DNA of 19,809 nt from the NCBI GenBank assembly GCA_005880805.1, contig VBFZ01000039.1, positions 1 to 19,809 on the forward strand, read 5' to 3'. Every line of letters starts with the position of its first letter. Position 1 is the stretch's first letter. A model generated the notes under the pieces. That model did no database searches, was not told the DNA's origin, and saw only the letters and a list, made by a program, of their open reading frames with translations. Shown piece after piece: positions 16,864 to 19,809 of this stretch. The translations under genes were made by a program, and so were the position numbers. The stretch is from Chloroflexota bacterium (GTDB lineage: Bacteria; Chloroflexota; Limnocylindria; Limnocylindrales; CSP1-4).

Positions 16864-19662
16864 ATGACCGTTGATCCCGCCGAAGCACCGCCCGATGCGT
16901 CTCCCGACGCCCCCACGCCTGCGCAGACCGGCCGGCGGGCGGGGACCGTCACGTTCCTCTTCACCGACATCGAAGGCTCGACGCGCCTGGTACAAGCACT
17001 CGGCGACCGCTACGCGAGCCTGCTCGCCGAGCATCACGCACACCTGCGCCAGGCCTTCGACGCGGCTGGTGGTACGCAGGTCGATGCGTCAGGGGACGGG
17101 CTCTTTTACGCCTTCCCGACCGCACGGGCGGGCCTCACCGGCGCGATCACGGGGCAGCGGGCGCTGGCCGCCAGGACCTGGCCGGACGGAGTGACCGTCC
17201 GTGATCGGATGGGCCTCCATACGGGGGAACCGGTAAGCGGGGAGGTGGGCTACGTTGGCATCGACGTCCACCGCGCGGCCAGGATCTCGGCCGCGGGCCA
17301 CGGTGGCCAGATCCTCATATCGCAAACCGCGCGCGACCTCATGGGCGGCGACCTTCCCGCCGACGCCCGCCTCGTCGACCTTGGCGCGCACCGGCTCAAG
17401 GACCTCGCCGCTCCGGAGCGGCTCTTCCAGGTCGTTGCCGATGGATTGGCACAGGACTTCCCGGCACTGCGTTCGATCGACGCGCGACCGAACAACCTGC
17501 CGCGACAGCTGACCAGCTTCGTCGGCCGCCAGTCGGAGGTCGGGGAGGTCAAACGGATCCTCGCAACCGCGCCGCTCGTGACCCTGACTGGGCCGGGAGG
17601 CGTCGGGAAGACCCGGCTGGCGCTCGAAGTCGCGGGCGACCTCCTCGAGGGCTTCGACGGGGGTACCTGGTTCGTCGAGCTCGCGTCGCTCTCCGATCCC
17701 GCCTTCGTCCTGCAGGCCGTCGCGTCAGCGCTGGGAATGGGGGAGGAGCCCGGCCGTCCGCTCCTGTCGACGCTCGTCGAGCATCTCCAGGGACATGAGA
17801 CGCTCATCCTGCTCGACAACTGCGAACAGGTGATCGGTGCCTGTGCGGAGATCGCCGACGCGCTCCTGCGTGCAAGCCCCGGTGTCCGGATGCTCGCCAC
17901 CAGCCGGGAGGGCCTCGGGATCCCCGGCGAGGCGCTGTTTCCGGTCCCATCGCTGTCGCTGCCCTCGGTGGACCGCCCCGGCGTTGAGGAGCTCGGCCAG
18001 TTCGACTCCGTTCGCCTGTTCGCCGAGCGCGCAATGGCTGCCTCGCCGGCGTTCCGGGTCACGTCCGCGAACGGCGTGGCGATCGCGCAGATCTGCCGTC
18101 GCCTCGACGGCGTTCCCCTCGCGATCGAGCTCGCCGCGGCCCGCGTGCGCGCGCTCACGCCGGACCAGATCGCCGGCCGCCTCGACGATCGGTTCCGGCT
18201 GCTCACGGGCTCGAGCCGGATCAGCGTCCCGCGCCACCAGACCCTGCGCGCAACGATCGACTGGAGCTACGAGCTGCTCGCCGACGACGAGCGGGCCGTG
18301 CTGCGCAGGCTGTCCGTGTTCGCGCCGAGCTGCTCCCTGGAGGCGGCCGAGACCGTGTGCGCGGGTGAGGACGTCGCGGAGATAGACGTCCTCGACCTGC
18401 TGTCGCGGCTGGTCGACAAGTCGCTGCTGGTTGCCGAGGCCGAGGGACAGGGCCGCTACCGGCTTCTCGAGACGATCCGCCAGTACGCACGCGATCGGCT
18501 CCTCGAATCGGGTGAGGCGACGGAGGCCCTCCGGCGGCACCGCGACTGGTACCTGGCGCTCGCGGAGCAGGCGGCCCCCGAATTCTTCCGGGGCATCGAG
18601 TCGCGCGACTGGCTCGAACGCCTGGAGGTCGAGCATGACAACCTCCGGGCGGCGCTCCAGTGGAGCGAAGACGAGCCAGGCGCGGCGACCGCGGGCCTGC
18701 GGCTCGCCGCCGCGTTCTGGCGCTTCTGGGAGATCCGCGGGTACCTCATCGAAGGTCGCACGTGGCTGGAGCGAATGCTTGCCGCGACCGCGTCCGACAC
18801 GTCCGTCCTGCGAGCCAACGCGCTCACGGGTGCCGGCATCCTTGCCTACATGCAGGGCGATTACGCGGCAGCTTCGGCGCTGCACGAGCAGAGCCTCGAG
18901 CTCCACCGGCGTCTCGGCGACCGGAACGCCATCGCATACGCCGCCAACAACCTCGCGAACGTGGCCGTCCTGCGGGGTGACTACGCCCAGGCCCGCGAGC
19001 TCTACGAGCTCGGAATGCGGATCGCCCGCGAGATGGGCGACGACCGGGGCGCGGCGTTTGGGCTGATGAACATGGCCGAGGTAGTCGCGCATGAGGGCGA
19101 CGAGGCGGGGGCGCGCCGCCACTTCGAGCAGAGCATCGCGACGTTCCGGCGGTTCGGCGATCGCTGGGGGGAGGCGTTCGCCCTCGACAACTTCGGCCTC
19201 GTAACCTGCCGCCAGAGGCAGTACGACGCCGCTCGCGAGCTCCACGACCAGGCGCTCGGAATCTCGCGCGAGCTCGGCGACCAGCGCGGCATCGCGCGCG
19301 CCCTGACCCACCTCGCGGACGTTGCCGCCGAACGCGGCGAAGCCGTCGAAGCGATGGCCCTGCTGCGGGAAAGCTTGGCGATTCGCCGCGCTCTGGGCGA
19401 TGTCCCGGGCGTGGCGTCAGCGATGGAGAAGGTGGCCTGGGTGCTGGGGACGAACGACCCGGTCGCGGCCGCCCGCCTGCTGGGTTGCGCGGAGGCACTG
19501 CGCGAATCGATCCGGGCTCACCTGCCGCCCGTCGCCCGATCAGATCACGAGGCCGGCGTTGGACGGCTCGTGGCCGCCATGGGAGCCGAGGCGTTCAGCA
19601 TTGCTCGCCAGGAGGGCCACGCGAAGGCGCCCGACGAGATCCTGGCTACGCTCCCTCTTTGA
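16864..19662 (+). CDS. Cyclase-homology / STAND ATPase / TPR regulatory protein
   Basis: This 932-residue multidomain protein begins with a class III nucleotidyl-cyclase homology domain (about 25-195). A STAND-type P-loop ATPase follows, with FVGRQSEV near 220, Walker A GPGGVGKT (243-250), Walker B LILLDN (Asp318) and GVPLAIEL near 416. A winged-helix region and TPR-like helical repeats (about 590-860) complete it. Metal-binding Asp35 (FTDIEGS) and Asp78 (SGDGLF) are kept. The usual purine-selecting Lys is Asp74, and the transition-state Asn is His136 in DVHRAARI, with Arg140 kept. Such degenerate domains are common in this family and may not make cAMP. Upstream in-frame sequence back to 16000 is a shadow of sdhB and RNase H. 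AGGAG lies 13 bases before the ATG. The ligand and output are unknown. Confidence 0.92.
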   Translation: MTVDPAEAPPDASPDAPTPAQTGRRAGTVTFLFTDIEGSTRLVQALGDRYASLLAEHHAHLRQAFDAAGGTQVDASGDGLFYAFPTARAGLTGAITGQRALAARTWPDGVTVRDRMGLHTGEPVSGEVGYVGIDVHRAARISAAGHGGQILISQTARDLMGGDLPADARLVDLGAHRLKDLAAPERLFQVVADGLAQDFPALRSIDARPNNLPRQLTSFVGRQSEVGEVKRILATAPLVTLTGPGGVGKTRLALEVAGDLLEGFDGGTWFVELASLSDPAFVLQAVASALGMGEEPGRPLLSTLVEHLQGHETLILLDNCEQVIGACAEIADALLRASPGVRMLATSREGLGIPGEALFPVPSLSLPSVDRPGVEELGQFDSVRLFAERAMAASPAFRVTSANGVAIAQICRRLDGVPLAIELAAARVRALTPDQIAGRLDDRFRLLTGSSRISVPRHQTLRATIDWSYELLADDERAVLRRLSVFAPSCSLEAAETVCAGEDVAEIDVLDLLSRLVDKSLLVAEAEGQGRYRLLETIRQYARDRLLESGEATEALRRHRDWYLALAEQAAPEFFRGIESRDWLERLEVEHDNLRAALQWSEDEPGAATAGLRLAAAFWRFWEIRGYLIEGRTWLERMLAATASDTSVLRANALTGAGILAYMQGDYAAASALHEQSLELHRRLGDRNAIAYAANNLANVAVLRGDYAQARELYELGMRIAREMGDDRGAAFGLMNMAEVVAHEGDEAGARRHFEQSIATFRRFGDRWGEAFALDNFGLVTCRQRQYDAARELHDQALGISRELGDQRGIARALTHLADVAAERGEAVEAMALLRESLAIRRALGDVPGVASAMEKVAWVLGTNDPVAAARLLGCAEALRESIRAHLPPVARSDHEAGVGRLVAAMGAEAFSIARQEGHAKAPDEILATLPL

Positions 19663-19809
19663 CCTCCTGCAGCTCGTCCGCGAGGAGCCCATGGGCCTCG
19701 CGATGCGTCTCGATGACTGCCTCCGGTGTGGGTCCTTCGGCCAGGCAGAAGACCTTGCCCGTCGCCTCGTCGAACCAGTAGCGCAGGTAGGTCACACCGT
19801 ATTTCGGTC
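19646..19809 (-). CDS. DUF4242 / SCO4226-like nickel-binding protein, C-terminal fragment
   Basis: The frame is open from the window edge to TAG at 19646-19648 and gives the last 54 residues. The central part reads YLRYWFDEATGKVFCLAEG, then PTPEAVIETHREAHG and a short acidic end. This matches the C-terminal half of DUF4242 proteins such as Streptomyces SCO4226, small ferredoxin-like-fold nickel-binding proteins, in which a GKxFCLxEGPxxEAVxxxHxxAG pattern is typical. The 5' end lies beyond the window. The gene converges on the cyclase-STAND gene and overlaps its 3' end by 17 bp, so no separate terminator fits between them. These proteins often lie near cyclase-like regulators in high-GC genomes, but any working link is inference. 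Confidence 0.75.
   Translation of the reverse strand, partial: PKYGVTYLRYWFDEATGKVFCLAEGPTPEAVIETHREAHGLLADELQEVKEGA

Noticed and set aside
17725..19311. A 528-codon open frame on the minus strand
   Set aside because: It is antisense to the well-supported ATPase and TPR regions, with no domain of its own.

Overview
The window is high-GC, gene-dense bacterial chromosome carrying central metabolism genes. It holds 16 protein-coding genes, one of them cut by the right edge, and no gene-free stretch longer than about 260 bases. I saw no tRNA, rRNA, insertion sequence or CRISPR array. The GC bias, frequent GTG/TTG starts, mycobacterial Sdh1-like succinate dehydrogenase, cyclase-STAND-TPR regulator and DUF4242-like protein suggest a Chloroflexota (Limnocylindria-like) or actinobacterial lineage. 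This placement is inference; I lean to Chloroflexota.

Layout: (1) 19-1822, minus strand: parA and parB, overlapping, for chromosome partitioning. (2) 1823-2086: a locally AT-rich divergent spacer with a perfect DnaA box, three near-matches and an 11-bp inverted repeat. It is a candidate replication origin or DnaA operator. (3) 2087-7941, plus strand: a propionyl-CoA to succinyl-CoA operon of carboxyltransferase beta subunit, biotin carboxylase, biotin carrier, methylmalonyl-CoA mutase catalytic chain and a VOC-fold methylmalonyl-CoA epimerase. Three of the junctions overlap. (4) 8018-10634, minus strand: sucC, sucD and an unknown 162-residue protein, convergent with the operon. (5) 10708-11343, minus strand: a class I methyltransferase, divergent from (6) 11411-16214, plus strand: isocitrate dehydrogenase, then a five-helix succinate dehydrogenase anchor, SdhA and SdhB. 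(7) 16211-16810: an RNase HI-like protein with no standard start codon. (8) 16864-19662: a cyclase-like/STAND ATPase/TPR regulator. (9) 19646-19809, minus strand: the C-terminal end of a DUF4242 / SCO4226-like protein.

The metabolic genes join into one route. Propionyl-CoA (from odd-chain fatty acids, branched-chain amino acids or propionate) is carboxylated to methylmalonyl-CoA, epimerised and rearranged to succinyl-CoA. Succinyl-CoA synthetase then releases succinate with substrate-level phosphorylation, and succinate dehydrogenase passes electrons to the quinone pool. Isocitrate dehydrogenase adds another TCA step. The cobalamin-binding mutase subunit and its chaperone are not in the window, and neither are the diagnostic enzymes of the 3-hydroxypropionate bicycle.

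I found no clearly new defence or mobile system. The points most worth following are the DnaA-box cluster beside parAB, the split carboxylase alpha chain, the Cys/His-rich SDH anchor, the mixed cofactor signature of the isocitrate dehydrogenase with its apparent leaderless promoter, the RNase H lacking a normal start, and the degenerate cyclase domain.
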